NCBI RefSeq assembly: GCF_004348895.1
Contig: NZ_RRZK01000002.1
Coordinates: forward strand, 1-64,000
Length of the DNA: 64,000 bases
Source: Pseudomonas vancouverensis
Lineage (GTDB): Bacteria > Pseudomonadota > Gammaproteobacteria > Pseudomonadales > Pseudomonadaceae
Direction of reading: 5' to 3'
Each line of letters starts with the position of its first letter. Within the stretch, counting starts at the first letter, position 1. Position numbers and translations under genes: made by a program. Of this stretch, positions 18,099-27,023 are shown piece after piece. Under the pieces are notes generated by a model. It worked only from the letters and a program-made list of their open reading frames with translations. It did not search any database and had not been told where the DNA came from.

Positions 18099-19280
18099 AT
18101 GTCTGCGCTGATTCGCTTATCCGCCAGCTTTATCGCCCTGATGATGGCCATGGGCATTGGCCGTTTCGCCCTGACGCCGCAACTGCCGCACCTGCTCAGC
18201 GAAGGCCAGATCGACCTGACCGCCGCCGGTCTGATTGCCGCCGCCAACTACCTCGGTTACTTCATCGGTGCGGTGGACGCCATGTTCGCCCGCCGCCCCG
18301 AGCAGATACGCCGGCGTTTGCTGGGTGGCCTGTGGCTGTGTGTGTTGCTGACCCTGGCGTCGTTCTGGGCCAACGGTTTCTGGTCGCACCTGTTGCTGCG
18401 TTTTGGTACGGGTGTGGCCAGTGCCTGGGTGCTGGTGATGATCACCGCCCTGAGCCAGCCGCTGGCGGCAGCGGCCGGGCGTCCGCGTCTCGGTGCCCTG
18501 GTCTTTGCCGGACCGGGTCTGGGGATTTTCCTCACAGGCCTGCTGGCGCTGGGTTCGAACTTGCTGGGGCAAACTTCCGCCACACTGTGGCTGGTGTATG
18601 CGGCAGTAGGCTTGGTGATGCTGCTGGGCATTCTGCCGTTCCTGCCGCAGCCTGTGGCCAACGCGAGTGCCGCTCCAGCTGTCGCCACGACGGGCAGCCG
18701 GGGCATCGGTCGCCTGGGCCTGATCTACGGCCTATACGGCCTGGGCTACATCATCCCCGCGACCTTTCTGTCGCAGATGGCCAGCGCGCAGTTCCATGGC
18801 CAGTGGCAAGCCGACCTGTTCTGGCCCTGCTTCGGCCTGGCAGCCGCAACCGGCGTGGTGTTGGTGAGCCTGCGTCGGCAACAGGCCGGTGCGACGCGGC
18901 GCTGGTTGATGGCGACCTTGTGGTTGCAAGCGGCGGGCGTCTTCGCCTGTCTGCTAGGCAATGGACCCGGCCTGGCACTGGGCGTGATCCTCTGCGGCAC
19001 GCCGTTCCTTGCCTGCATGCAACTGGTGATGCAACGTTCCCGGGAACTGGCGCCCCATGCCACTCAACGCAACGCCGGCCTGTTGACCGCCTGCTTCGCC
19101 GTCGGCCAACTCAGCGGGCCGCTGCTGGCGGCCCTGAGCAGTCATTTCAGCGGCGGATTGCAGCCTGCGCTGGTGGTCGCCGGTAGCGGCCTGCTGCTAG
19201 CCGGTGGGCTGCTACTCACGCCGCTCAACGCTGCCCGAGGGCTTTGCGCAGACGCCGGCGCAACCACTGTTCAGCGCTGA
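18099..19280 (+). CDS. MFS transporter, YbfB/YjiJ family
   Basis: A 393-residue protein with about 12 transmembrane helices. It starts MSALIRLSASFIALMMAMGIGRFALTPQLP; the GIGRFA(L/F)TP motif in helix 1 is characteristic of the YbfB/YjiJ group. Presumed exporter, substrate unknown. It is divergent from a LysR gene that likely controls it. Its last 56 bp overlap the end of the convergent DMT gene. Confidence 0.88.
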   Translation: MSALIRLSASFIALMMAMGIGRFALTPQLPHLLSEGQIDLTAAGLIAAANYLGYFIGAVDAMFARRPEQIRRRLLGGLWLCVLLTLASFWANGFWSHLLLRFGTGVASAWVLVMITALSQPLAAAAGRPRLGALVFAGPGLGIFLTGLLALGSNLLGQTSATLWLVYAAVGLVMLLGILPFLPQPVANASAAPAVATTGSRGIGRLGLIYGLYGLGYIIPATFLSQMASAQFHGQWQADLFWPCFGLAAATGVVLVSLRRQQAGATRRWLMATLWLQAAGVFACLLGNGPGLALGVILCGTPFLACMQLVMQRSRELAPHATQRNAGLLTACFAVGQLSGPLLAALSSHFSGGLQPALVVAGSGLLLAGGLLLTPLNAARGLCADAGATTVQR

Positions 19281-20157
19281 CAAAGGTGATGCCAAACAAC
19301 ACCAGTACGGCACCAATGATGAAATTCAGGCTGAGTTTTTCACCCAGCAGCACCACACCGAACGTGACGCCGAACAACGGCGTCATGAACGAAAACACTG
19401 CAAGGTTCGCCGCCAGGTAGCGGCGCAACAGCCAGAACCAGACGAGGTAACTGAAGAACGACACCACCACGCCCTGGAACAGCACGCTGGCCACGGCCAC
19501 CGGGGTCAGGCTGACGTGGGTGATCTGGCCGCTGAGCAGCGCGATTAAGATCAGGCCGACAAAGCCGACGATCAGTTGATAGAAGAGGGTCAAGGTCACC
19601 GGCGCCTCGGACAAGCGCGATGCCCGCACCACCACAGTGGTGGCGCCCCACGCGGCCCCCGCAAGGATCGCCAGGGCGTCGCCCATCAGCATGCGCGAAT
19701 CGAGATGGTCCCAGGAGACACCGCCGGCAAATGCAATGGCAATGCCGAGAAAGGCCAGCAGGATCCCCACCCACTGTAAGGGCCGCAAACGCTCACTGGG
19801 CAACAGCCAGTGCACGCCCAATGCGGTGAAGATCGGCGCCGTGTAGAGAAACACCGACATGTGCGCAGCAGTGGTCAGTTGCAGGCCTTCGGAAATGAAG
19901 AAGAATTCCAGGCCAAACAAGGCACCGGCGAGCAAACCGCCACGCCAGGTGTTGGGTACCTGACTCCAGCCACCCTTCCAGCAGATCAGCAGACCGACCA
20001 GCAACGCCGACATGCCCGACCGCGCAGCAGCCTGCATGACCGGCGCGATGTCCGGCGCGGCCCACTTGATCATCACCTGCTGAATGCCCCAGACCAGGCA
20101 CAGGCCGATCATCACCTGCAGGGCAAACCCGTCGGTGCCACGCCGCGTGGCGCTCAC
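19225..20157 (-). CDS. DMT-superfamily transporter (EamA family)
   Basis: A 310-residue protein with ten hydrophobic helices in two EamA repeats (about 15-145 and 160-295). The second ends in FMTPLFGVTFGVVLLGEKLS, the usual signature. The GTG start at 20157 has GAGGTG a few bases upstream. Probable metabolite or amino acid exporter of the inner membrane. It overlaps the 3' end of the MFS gene by 56 bp tail to tail. Confidence 0.86.
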   Translation of the reverse strand: MSATRRGTDGFALQVMIGLCLVWGIQQVMIKWAAPDIAPVMQAAARSGMSALLVGLLICWKGGWSQVPNTWRGGLLAGALFGLEFFFISEGLQLTTAAHMSVFLYTAPIFTALGVHWLLPSERLRPLQWVGILLAFLGIAIAFAGGVSWDHLDSRMLMGDALAILAGAAWGATTVVVRASRLSEAPVTLTLFYQLIVGFVGLILIALLSGQITHVSLTPVAVASVLFQGVVVSFFSYLVWFWLLRRYLAANLAVFSFMTPLFGVTFGVVLLGEKLSLNFIIGAVLVLFGITFVSAEQWLRRRLRKALGQR

Positions 20158-20346
20158 CGCAACACCTCAAAAAAACAATCCATGGCACAGACTCGGCAGT
20201 CAAAACAAAAGCCCCGGTCTGCTTGGGAAAAGCGCCAGGGCAAGGGTGCAGTTGATTATTAACCGAATGGCCAGAAAATGCCGTCTGTCAGAGACCTTTA
20301 CCTCTCCGTGCGCGTCATTCCGGCCATCCGGGTGTTGCCGGCGAAA

Positions 20347-21183
20347 TCAGCTGAGTTCGATGCGATCGGCATGAATGACAATCTGGCCATTCTTGTACAA
20401 CGCACCGATGGCTTTCTTGAAGTTGCCTTTGCTGACGCCAAACAGGCTGCTGATCAACGCCGGATCACTCTTGTCGCTGACTGCCAGGGTGCCGTTGTTT
20501 TCACGCAACTTGGCGAGGATCTTCGAGTTCAGGCTGGTGGCCGCGTCCTGCCCTACAGGTTGCAGGCTCAGGCTGATCTTGCCGTCGGCTCGTACTTCCT
20601 TGATAAAACCCTTTTCTTGCATGCCAGAGCGCATGAACTTGAAGATTTCGTTCTTGTGAATCAGGCCCCAGTGCTTGTTGTTGATGATGGCCTTGAAGCC
20701 CATGTCGGTGGCTTCGGCGACCAGCAAGTCAACTTCCTGACCGGCGCTATAGTTGGCCGGGGTCTTGTCCAGATAGCGGTCCAGGCGCGCGGTGGCAGTG
20801 ATACGGCGGGTGTGCTTGTCGAGGTAGACATGCACCACCACGTACTCGCCGGCGGTCATCTGACGCTTCTCTTCGGAAAACGGCAGCAACAAATCTTTTG
20901 GCAATCCCCAATCAAGGAATACGCCGATACTGTTGACTTCAACAACTTTCAAACTGGCAAATTCACCGACTTGAACTTTCGGTTTTTCAGTTGTGGCGAT
21001 AAGTTTGTCATCGCTGTCCAGATAAACAAAAACGTTGAGCCAGTCTTCATCTTCGCTTGGAATATCTTTTGGAATATAACGATTGGGCAGAAGGATTTCG
21101 CCATCTGCGCCGCCGTCCAGATATAAACCGAAGTTAGTGTGTTTAACCACTTGCAAACTGTTGTAACGCCCGACTAAAGCCAT
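20347..21183 (-). CDS. S1-domain RNA-binding protein, CvfB/YitL family
   Basis: A 278-residue cytoplasmic protein. The ATG at 21183 (MALVGRYNSLQVV) gives the usual start; a frame five codons longer exists. It has three S1-like OB domains (about 5-65, 70-140 and 145-215, with GVFLDWGLPKDLLLPFSE in the second) and a C-terminal winged helix (about 225-278, ALISSLFGVSKGNFKKAIGALYKNG). S. aureus CvfB binds RNA and affects virulence gene expression. The gene stands alone. Confidence 0.88.
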   Translation of the reverse strand: MALVGRYNSLQVVKHTNFGLYLDGGADGEILLPNRYIPKDIPSEDEDWLNVFVYLDSDDKLIATTEKPKVQVGEFASLKVVEVNSIGVFLDWGLPKDLLLPFSEEKRQMTAGEYVVVHVYLDKHTRRITATARLDRYLDKTPANYSAGQEVDLLVAEATDMGFKAIINNKHWGLIHKNEIFKFMRSGMQEKGFIKEVRADGKISLSLQPVGQDAATSLNSKILAKLRENNGTLAVSDKSDPALISSLFGVSKGNFKKAIGALYKNGQIVIHADRIELS

Positions 21184-21534
21184 GTCCAATACCCTCATTG
21201 CGTGGGCGGCATTCTACCCGTTTTTAAGCGTCAGGTTCGGCGGTTGGCCGGGCGGCGCGAGAAAATCCCTTGAAGGCCCTGATTTTTCCGGGTTTGCGTC
21301 GGGCACGCGCCCGCTCGTCAGACCGATACGGGCATTTACGCCAGTGTCGAGCGCCCGCCGGCGGCAAATTTCACCGGCAATGTTCTTAGTTAAAACAGCG
21401 ACTTAGAGCCCTGCTTCGAATAATAATCAGCGATCAATTAGGCTATCGCGACGATAATATTCAGGGGATATTTGCCAAGCAATGACTGGCTATTTCCTGT
21501 ACGATGCCTGGCCAAGTTAATTTTCTACAGGTTA
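21184..21534. other. Intergenic region without recognisable gene
   Basis: 351 bp between two divergently transcribed genes. It presumably holds their promoters. The only visible structure is a short palindrome TATCG-CGA-CGATA at 21444-21456, about 80 bp before the small gene at 21535. Confidence 0.5.
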
Positions 21535-21723
21535 ATGGCCGCCATGCGCGTAAAAGCATCCACCAGCAAAGCAAAGCCAGCTCCAGCCGTTGAAACCAGC
21601 GAGTCGATCAACAGCCAGATCGCTGCGTTCCTCAAGTCCGGCGGTGAAATCCAGCAAATTGCCAAAGGCGTCAGCGGCCAGACGTTCGGCCCGTCCAAGC
21701 AGATCACCCTGGGCAAAAAGTAA
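21535..21723 (+). CDS. Small conserved basic protein, function unknown (62 residues)
   Basis: A 62-residue protein starting MAAMRVKAS at 21535 after an ACAGG Shine-Dalgarno; the longer frame from 21472 is not supported. It has a Lys/Ala/Pro-rich flexible N-terminus, then SINSQIAAFLKSGGEIQQIAKGVSGQ and a basic end (GPSKQITLGKK). The middle segment pairs a short helix with a sequence seen in small putative DNA- or ribosome-binding proteins, but I do not recognise a defined family. No signal peptide. Confidence 0.6.
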   Translation: MAAMRVKASTSKAKPAPAVETSESINSQIAAFLKSGGEIQQIAKGVSGQTFGPSKQITLGKK

Positions 21724-21927
21724 TACCCTTCGCGTCTCCTGGTCTTTAAGCGCTTTGAGCCTCGAAGCGCTTGGACTGGAACCCCCGCAACACCCTCCTC
21801 CTTCAACAATCTGTTGAAAATCGACGAACGGCCCTCGCTGCCGATCATTCGTCGGTATCCTTGCACGCGTCTGGATCAAGCGTTTCAGCAGGTCGATCGC
21901 CTGCCCTCGCTACTCAAGGAGTGACGC

Positions 21928-22650
21928 ATGCGCCATTTTTTCTGTTTATTGATACCCCTGGCCAGCCTGCTGATGAGTCCTGCGGGCCAGGCACAACTCC
22001 TGCAGCGCGATCTGGGCGGCTTCGACCTGAAGCTCGGCACCAGCCCCAGCCGCAGCATGGCTCAGGGCCTGGTCAAACCCTCAGCTGCCGGCTCCTTCCA
22101 CGGTGGCCTGGACCTCGCCCACGACAGTGGTTTTTACGTAGGCCAATGGTCGCCGAGCCTGGGTATCAGCCCCGGGAACAACCTCGAAATCGATTCCTAC
22201 GCAGGCTTCAAACAACCCTTCGACCAAACCCTGGGCTACGAAGTCGGCATGATCCATTACAGCTACCCGGAAGTGGACACCCTCGACAGCCAGGAAGTGT
22301 TTGGGGGCCTGACCCTGCTCGGCAGCCGTTTCGGCGTCGCCCTGAGCAATGACCCGGACAAACGCAACAGCACGCTGTTCGCTGACCTGAGCGGCAACCA
22401 GCCGTTCGGCATCGGCGTCAGCATGAAATACACCACTCACCGGTTCAACGCGCCGGTGGCGGTGGACGGCGGTTATGTCGGAAGTTTTACCGATTGGTCG
22501 CTGAAACTGTCCCGTCCCTTCATGGGCATCGACCTCAACCTGATCTACAGCGACTCCAGCCTGAGCGGCAGCGATTGTTCGGCCTACGTCGGGCATAACA
22601 GCCAGTGTGACGGGCTGGTGACCCTCAAGGCCGAACGCGCCTTCTATTGA
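21928..22650 (+). CDS. TorF-family putative porin
   Basis: A 240-residue outer membrane protein with a signal peptide (cleavage after GQA, about residue 22). The beta-strand pattern matches the TorF (gcw_chp) family, with SFHGGLDLAHDSGFYVGQWSPS and NLEIDSYAGF near the start of the barrel. It ends in the aromatic residues FY, as expected for BAM-dependent barrels. Substrate unknown. The lipoprotein gene downstream on the same strand (70-bp gap) may be cotranscribed. Confidence 0.85.
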   Translation: MRHFFCLLIPLASLLMSPAGQAQLLQRDLGGFDLKLGTSPSRSMAQGLVKPSAAGSFHGGLDLAHDSGFYVGQWSPSLGISPGNNLEIDSYAGFKQPFDQTLGYEVGMIHYSYPEVDTLDSQEVFGGLTLLGSRFGVALSNDPDKRNSTLFADLSGNQPFGIGVSMKYTTHRFNAPVAVDGGYVGSFTDWSLKLSRPFMGIDLNLIYSDSSLSGSDCSAYVGHNSQCDGLVTLKAERAFY

Positions 22651-22720
22651 TCGGCTGAACTGCCGGGCCCATCCTGCGTTCACAAGAGAACCCGAAGCAG
22701 GCTTTCGCAAGGATCGGCTC

Positions 22721-23590
22721 ATGTACCGCTGGCTCAAACGTATCGCCCTCATGCTGACCTTCGCCCTGGCGCTTGGCGCGTGCAGCCGCATGGGCCTGGC
22801 TTACCGCCACCTGGATGTGATCATTCCCTGGACGCTCAGCGATTACCTGGACATCAACGGCGAGCAGAAAAACTGGCTCAACGAACGCCTCAAGGAGCAC
22901 CTGAGCTGGCACTGCACCACGCAAATGCCCGGTTACCTTGATTGGCTCGACCGCCTGCAAGGGATGATCGCCAGTAATCAGGTCACCGACGCTGCGTTGC
23001 AGGCGCGCACGGCAGAAGCCAAACAGGCGATTGCCGAGACCGCGCGGGAAATCACCCCGTCTGCCGTCGAACTGCTGCAAGGCCTGAACGACCAACAAGT
23101 CGCCGAAATGAACGAGGCGTTTGCCAAGGATCAGCGCAAACGCGAAGAGGAATACCTCAAACCCTCCTTGGCCCAGCAGATCAAAGAGCGCGACGAACGC
23201 ATGCAAAAGCGCCTGACCGACTGGCTTGGCCCGCTCAATACGGCTCAGCAACAACGGGTCACGGCATGGTCGACCACACTGGGCGAGCAGAATACGCAAT
23301 GGATCGCCAACCGCGTGCACTGGCAGAAGCTGTTTAGCGCGGCCGTTGCCCAGCGTCAGAGTCCAGATTTCCCACAGCGAATAGAGACACTGCTGGTCAA
23401 TCGCGAGAGTTTATGGACACCGGCCTATCGGCAGGCGTTTGCCAACACCGAGGCACAGGCACGTGCGCTGTTCGTCGACCTGATGGCGCAAAGCACGGCG
23501 GATCAGCGTGCAAGACTGCTGAAAAAAATCGAAGGGGTGAGAAAGGATTTCAGCGACCTGAAATGCCTGAAGGCCGCAAAACAGGCCTAA
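22721..23590 (+). CDS. DUF6279-type lipoprotein
   Basis: A 289-residue secreted lipoprotein: a basic start (MYRWLKR), hydrophobic core and lipobox LGAC with Cys at residue 20. The residue after Cys is Ser, which favours outer membrane sorting. The rest is alpha-helical and rich in Gln, Arg and Glu (for example QLNDQQ-type segments and EEEYLKPSLAQQIKERDERMQKR). Matches the uncharacterised DUF6279 family, widespread in pseudomonads. Function unknown. Confidence 0.82.
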   Translation: MYRWLKRIALMLTFALALGACSRMGLAYRHLDVIIPWTLSDYLDINGEQKNWLNERLKEHLSWHCTTQMPGYLDWLDRLQGMIASNQVTDAALQARTAEAKQAIAETAREITPSAVELLQGLNDQQVAEMNEAFAKDQRKREEEYLKPSLAQQIKERDERMQKRLTDWLGPLNTAQQQRVTAWSTTLGEQNTQWIANRVHWQKLFSAAVAQRQSPDFPQRIETLLVNRESLWTPAYRQAFANTEAQARALFVDLMAQSTADQRARLLKKIEGVRKDFSDLKCLKAAKQA

Positions 23591-23607
23591 AGGCAACGCC
23601 AATTCCA

Positions 23608-23635
23608 TGTGGGAGCGAGCAAGCTCGCTCCCACA
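23608..23635. terminator. REP palindrome between convergent genes
   Basis: A perfect 13-bp inverted repeat, TGTGGGAGCGAGC and its complement around AA. It lies between the lipoprotein gene and the convergent gene at 23658 and could end transcripts from both sides, though it has no T run. Confidence 0.6.
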
Positions 23636-23657
23636 AAACAAAGGCATTAGCGTTAGG

Positions 23658-24050
23658 TCAGGCGATTTTCGCCTCCGACGCCACCTTATCAAAGGTCGAC
23701 TCATCCAGCGCATCGGCCTGCTCATCCAACACCTGCCGTGGATGATCATTACCCGGGATGCTGCTATCGAGCAGGCTCAACAAGCTCGAGCCCCTTTGGG
23801 TCAGTACGTAGTTGGTACCCGTGCCGCCCTCTTCTTGCGGTCTCGGTTCGATATAGCCGCGCTGCAGCAGCAATTTTTCATACTCGTCCGCCACGGCCTT
23901 CAAATGGTCGAGGTTGCCGATCGGCTCGCCTTCCGCGGCTTTTTGCGCCGCATGCTGTTCAGCGTATGGACGCGGCGTGAAGCTGTGGCCAGCGCTGTTC
24001 TGCACTTCGTGCAACAAGCGCTCGATCAAGTCCCAGTTATAAGTCGTCAT
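23658..24050 (-). CDS. Uncharacterised protein, DUF2513-like
   Basis: A 130-residue cytoplasmic protein starting MTTYNWDLIERLLHEVQN. The layout (an N-terminal WDLIERLL helix, a middle HLKAVADEYEKLLLQRGYIEPRP and a strand NYVLTQRGSSLLSLL) resembles small winged-helix proteins such as DUF2513. The C-terminal 40 residues are acidic and probably disordered. The gene stands alone. The family assignment is tentative. Confidence 0.6.
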   Translation of the reverse strand: MTTYNWDLIERLLHEVQNSAGHSFTPRPYAEQHAAQKAAEGEPIGNLDHLKAVADEYEKLLLQRGYIEPRPQEEGGTGTNYVLTQRGSSLLSLLDSSIPGNDHPRQVLDEQADALDESTFDKVASEAKIA

Positions 24051-24239
24051 CCTGATTCAACCTCCGGTGCCCGTGTGGTGAATGCCCGTGCAGCAGGCCT
24101 TACAAGTTGTGACCGGCGTGCTCGGCAGCCGTTCAGCCGAGGTTCTGTGAGTGACCGACTAGCGGTCTGTCGAATGGAGCGCAGGGCGAACGACTAACCT
24201 GTGTCAGTCAACTCCCCGCACTCTGCAGGAGAACACATC

Positions 24240-24974
24240 ATGAACATACAGAATCATCCCGTCGTGTCCCGGGAAGAATGGATCACCGCCCGCAAACAAC
24301 ACCTGGCTCGCGAAAAAGCCTTCACCCGGGAACGGGACAAACTCAGCGCCGAACGTCGTGCGCTGCCCTGGGTGAAAGTCGACAAGGACTACCGCTTCCA
24401 GGGACCCAACGGCCCATTGACCCTGGCGGATCTATTTGGCGGTCGCAGCCAGTTAATCGTCTATCACTTCATGTTTGCCAAGGGCTGGGACGAAGGCTGT
24501 CCCGGCTGCTCGTTTCTCTCGGATCACATCGACGGAGCCAACCAGCACCTGGCCCACCACGACATCGCGCTGGTGGCGGTGTCCCACGCGCCGTTCGCCG
24601 AGTTCCAGGCCTTCAGGCGGCGTATGGGCTGGAAGTTCGATTGGGTGTCATCCGCCGGAAGCGATTTCAACTATGACTTCGGCGTCAGTGCCCGAGCAGA
24701 AGATGTCGCGGCCGGCAAAGCCACCTACAACTACGAAAAGTCTGACGGCGCAGAAGAAGAACTCCCCGGCCTCAGCGTGTTTTATCGCAACGACAAAGGC
24801 GAGATTTTCCACACCTACTCCGCCTATGCCCGGGGTCTGGACTTGCTGGTCGGTGCCTACAACTACCTGGACCTGGCGCCCAAGGGCCGCAATGAAGAGG
24901 AAATCATGGAATGGGTGCGGCACCACGACAAATATGACGAGGGGGAGAAATCGAGCTGCTGTCATGGGGGATAA
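24240..24974 (+). CDS. DUF899 thioredoxin-fold protein
   Basis: A 244-residue protein. The ATG at 24240 has GGAG nine bases upstream; the longer frame is not supported. It matches the DUF899 family: RKQHLAREKAFTRERDKLSAERRALPWV near the start, YHFMFAKGWDEGCPGCSFLSDH in the centre (a Cys-Pro-Gly-Cys pair in thioredoxin-like position), and DLLVGAYNYLDLAPKGRNE near the end. Cytoplasmic. The CPGC pair suggests redox chemistry, but the reaction is not established. The end EKSSCCHGG adds a second Cys pair. Confidence 0.85.
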   Translation: MNIQNHPVVSREEWITARKQHLAREKAFTRERDKLSAERRALPWVKVDKDYRFQGPNGPLTLADLFGGRSQLIVYHFMFAKGWDEGCPGCSFLSDHIDGANQHLAHHDIALVAVSHAPFAEFQAFRRRMGWKFDWVSSAGSDFNYDFGVSARAEDVAAGKATYNYEKSDGAEEELPGLSVFYRNDKGEIFHTYSAYARGLDLLVGAYNYLDLAPKGRNEEEIMEWVRHHDKYDEGEKSSCCHGG

Positions 24975-24993
24975 GCCCCTGCGCCAAGTCGCG

Positions 24994-25077
24994 GCCATCG
25001 CGAGCAAGCTCGCTCCCACAGGGATCGTGCCTGGATATGGATGCCATGCACGATGCAGGAGTGTGCTCGCGATGGAG
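24994..25077. repeat. Degenerate REP doublet
   Basis: One good REP copy (GCCATCGCGAGCAAGCTCGC, 24994-25022) and a decayed partner (GTGCTCGCGATGG, about 25061-25077). Confidence 0.6.
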
Positions 25078-25163
25078 TCCTGACTAAACAGCAACACTGA
25101 ACTTTTCGCCCAGCCCAGCGCTCAACCGGGTAACCGCCTTAACCGGAACTGAGGCCTGCCCCG

Positions 25164-25439
25164 ATGAAAACCCTGATCAAGCTCACCCTCGCCGCGACCT
25201 TAGTCTGCGCCCTGCCCGCCTGGGCCTGCACGCCGGAGGAAGCCACGCAAAAGCGCGAAGAATTGGCCCAGCGAGTCACCCAGCTCACCAAGCAAAACCC
25301 GACCAAGGCCAAGGAAATCAACGACGAGTTGCAGAAGATGGACCTCGGCACCGCCGCCAAGGACCTGCCGGACAAGTGCCAGTTGATCGATCAGCGCCTG
25401 AAAGAGTTGGACAGCGCAGAGAAAAAGACCGAAGGCTGA
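25164..25439 (+). CDS. Small secreted protein with two cysteines (91 residues)
   Basis: A 91-residue periplasmic protein with a clear signal peptide (MKTLIKLTLAATLVCALPAWA, cleavage after AWA). The mature part is about 70 residues of charged helix (EEATQKREELAQRVTQLTKQ) with two Cys residues, CTPEE and DKCQLID, which probably form one disulfide between helices. A terminator follows directly. No family recognised; the pattern is common among small Pseudomonas periplasmic proteins of unknown function. Confidence 0.7.
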   Translation: MKTLIKLTLAATLVCALPAWACTPEEATQKREELAQRVTQLTKQNPTKAKEINDELQKMDLGTAAKDLPDKCQLIDQRLKELDSAEKKTEG

Positions 25440-25445
25440 AAACCA

Positions 25446-25472
25446 AAAAACCCGGACAAGTCCGGGTTTTTC
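25446..25472. terminator. Bidirectional rho-independent terminator
   Basis: Stem CCCGGAC / GTCCGGG with a two-base loop and A-run/T-run flanks on both sides, so it can end both the small secreted protein transcript and the convergent RhlE-type helicase transcript. Confidence 0.9.
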
Positions 25473-25491
25473 TTGGGTTGCCTGGGGCGAC

Positions 25492-26832
25492 TTACTCGGC
25501 CGCTGGCGCTTCCGGCTTGCGGCGCTTGAGCGGCGCCATGCCATCCTTGCTCACCAGCGAGTCGCTCTTCGGCCGATTGGCGCTCTTGCGCTTGGTCGGG
25601 GTCTTGGCGGCGGTTTTCTTCTTGTCACCCTTGGCGTCGGTCTTTTTCTTCTTCACGCCGACAGCCTTGCCCGAAGCCTTGACCTTCTTCGGTCCGCTGT
25701 AGGTGCCTTTGACTTCCTTGATGGTGCGGCGCTCGAAGCTCTGCTTGAGATAGCGCTCGATACTCGACATCAGGTTCCAGTCGCCGTGGCAGATCAGCGA
25801 GATGGCCAGGCCATCGTTGCCGGCACGGCCGGTACGGCCGATGCGGTGCACGTATTCGTCACCGCTGCGGGGCATGTCGAAGTTGATCACCAGGTCCAGG
25901 CCGTCGACATCCAGGCCGCGCGCGGCTACGTCTGTCGCCACGAGGATTTTCACGCCGCCCTGCTTCAGGCGGTCGATCGCCAGCTTGCGATCCTTCTGGT
26001 CTTTCTCGCCGTGCAGGACGAACGCCTTGTACTCCTGCGCCACCAGGCGGCCGTAGATGCGATCGGCCATGGCACGGGTGTTGGTGAAGACGATGGCCTT
26101 CTGATAGGTCTCGTTGGCCAACAGCCAGTTGACGATCTGTTCTTTGTGCTGGTTGTGGTCAGCGGTGATGATTTGCTGACGGGTAGTTTCGTTCAGCTGG
26201 CTGACCGCGTTGAGTTGCAGGTGCTCCGGGTTGTTCAGGACCTTGGCAACCATCTCGCGCAGGCCAGAACCGCCGGTGGTGGCGGAGAACAGCATGGTCT
26301 GCTGACGGTTGGTGCACTCGTCAACAAGGCGCTGTACATCTTCGGCAAAGCCCATGTCGAGCATGCGGTCGGCTTCGTCGAGGACCAGTACTTCCACTTC
26401 TTTCAGGTCGAGGTTGCCGGCGTTGAGTTGCTCGATCATCCGCCCCGGTGTACCGATCAGGATGTCCGGCACCTTACGCAGCATCGCGGCCTGCACCTTG
26501 AAGTCTTCACCACCGGTGATCAGGCCGGACTTGATGAAGGTGAATTGCGAGAAGCGCTCGACTTCCTTCAGGGTCTGCTGGGCCAGTTCGCGGGTCGGCA
26601 GCAGGATCAGCGTCTTGATGCTCACACGGATTTTCGCCGGGCCGATCAGACGGTTGAGGATCGGCAGGACGAAAGCAGCGGTCTTGCCGCTACCGGTTTG
26701 CGCCGTCACCCGCAGGTCACGCCCCTGGAGCGCCAGCGGAATTGCCGCGGCTTGCACAGGCGTAGGCTCGACAAATTTAAGCTCGTCCACGGCTTTAAGC
26801 AGGCGTTCGTGCAGGGCGAATTGGGAAAACAC
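25492..26832 (-). CDS. DEAD-box RNA helicase, RhlE-type
   Basis: A 446-residue ATP-dependent RNA helicase. GTG 26832 (VFSQFALHERLL) has a GAGGTAG Shine-Dalgarno; the longer frame is rejected. Motifs in order: Q motif FVEPTPVQ, I AQTGSGKT (44-51), Ia PTRELAQQ, Ib GTPGRM, II DEAD (152-155), III SAT, IV VFTNTR, V ATDVAARGLDVDGL, VI HRIGRTGRAG. The last 70 or so residues are very Lys-rich (for example KVKASGKAVGVKKKKTDAKG), a basic RNA-binding tail. Likely acts in ribosome assembly, RNA decay or cold adaptation. Divergent from the MscS gene at 27024. Confidence 0.92.
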   Translation of the reverse strand: MFSQFALHERLLKAVDELKFVEPTPVQAAAIPLALQGRDLRVTAQTGSGKTAAFVLPILNRLIGPAKIRVSIKTLILLPTRELAQQTLKEVERFSQFTFIKSGLITGGEDFKVQAAMLRKVPDILIGTPGRMIEQLNAGNLDLKEVEVLVLDEADRMLDMGFAEDVQRLVDECTNRQQTMLFSATTGGSGLREMVAKVLNNPEHLQLNAVSQLNETTRQQIITADHNQHKEQIVNWLLANETYQKAIVFTNTRAMADRIYGRLVAQEYKAFVLHGEKDQKDRKLAIDRLKQGGVKILVATDVAARGLDVDGLDLVINFDMPRSGDEYVHRIGRTGRAGNDGLAISLICHGDWNLMSSIERYLKQSFERRTIKEVKGTYSGPKKVKASGKAVGVKKKKTDAKGDKKKTAAKTPTKRKSANRPKSDSLVSKDGMAPLKRRKPEAPAAE

Positions 26833-27023
26833 GGGTGCTACCTCGAAGAAATGCAAAAAAACAGCTGCATAGGGTAACGGTTTCGAGCGCTCAGGCCGAG
26901 TTTCTTTGTGCAAATGGCACTAAACAGTGGCTTTTTTGTTGCCCGGTTTGACATCGAACACAATACAAAGCGTCATAAATGCTCTAATCGTCAGTCGCAT
27001 CCCACAGAAGAATCCCTTCACCC

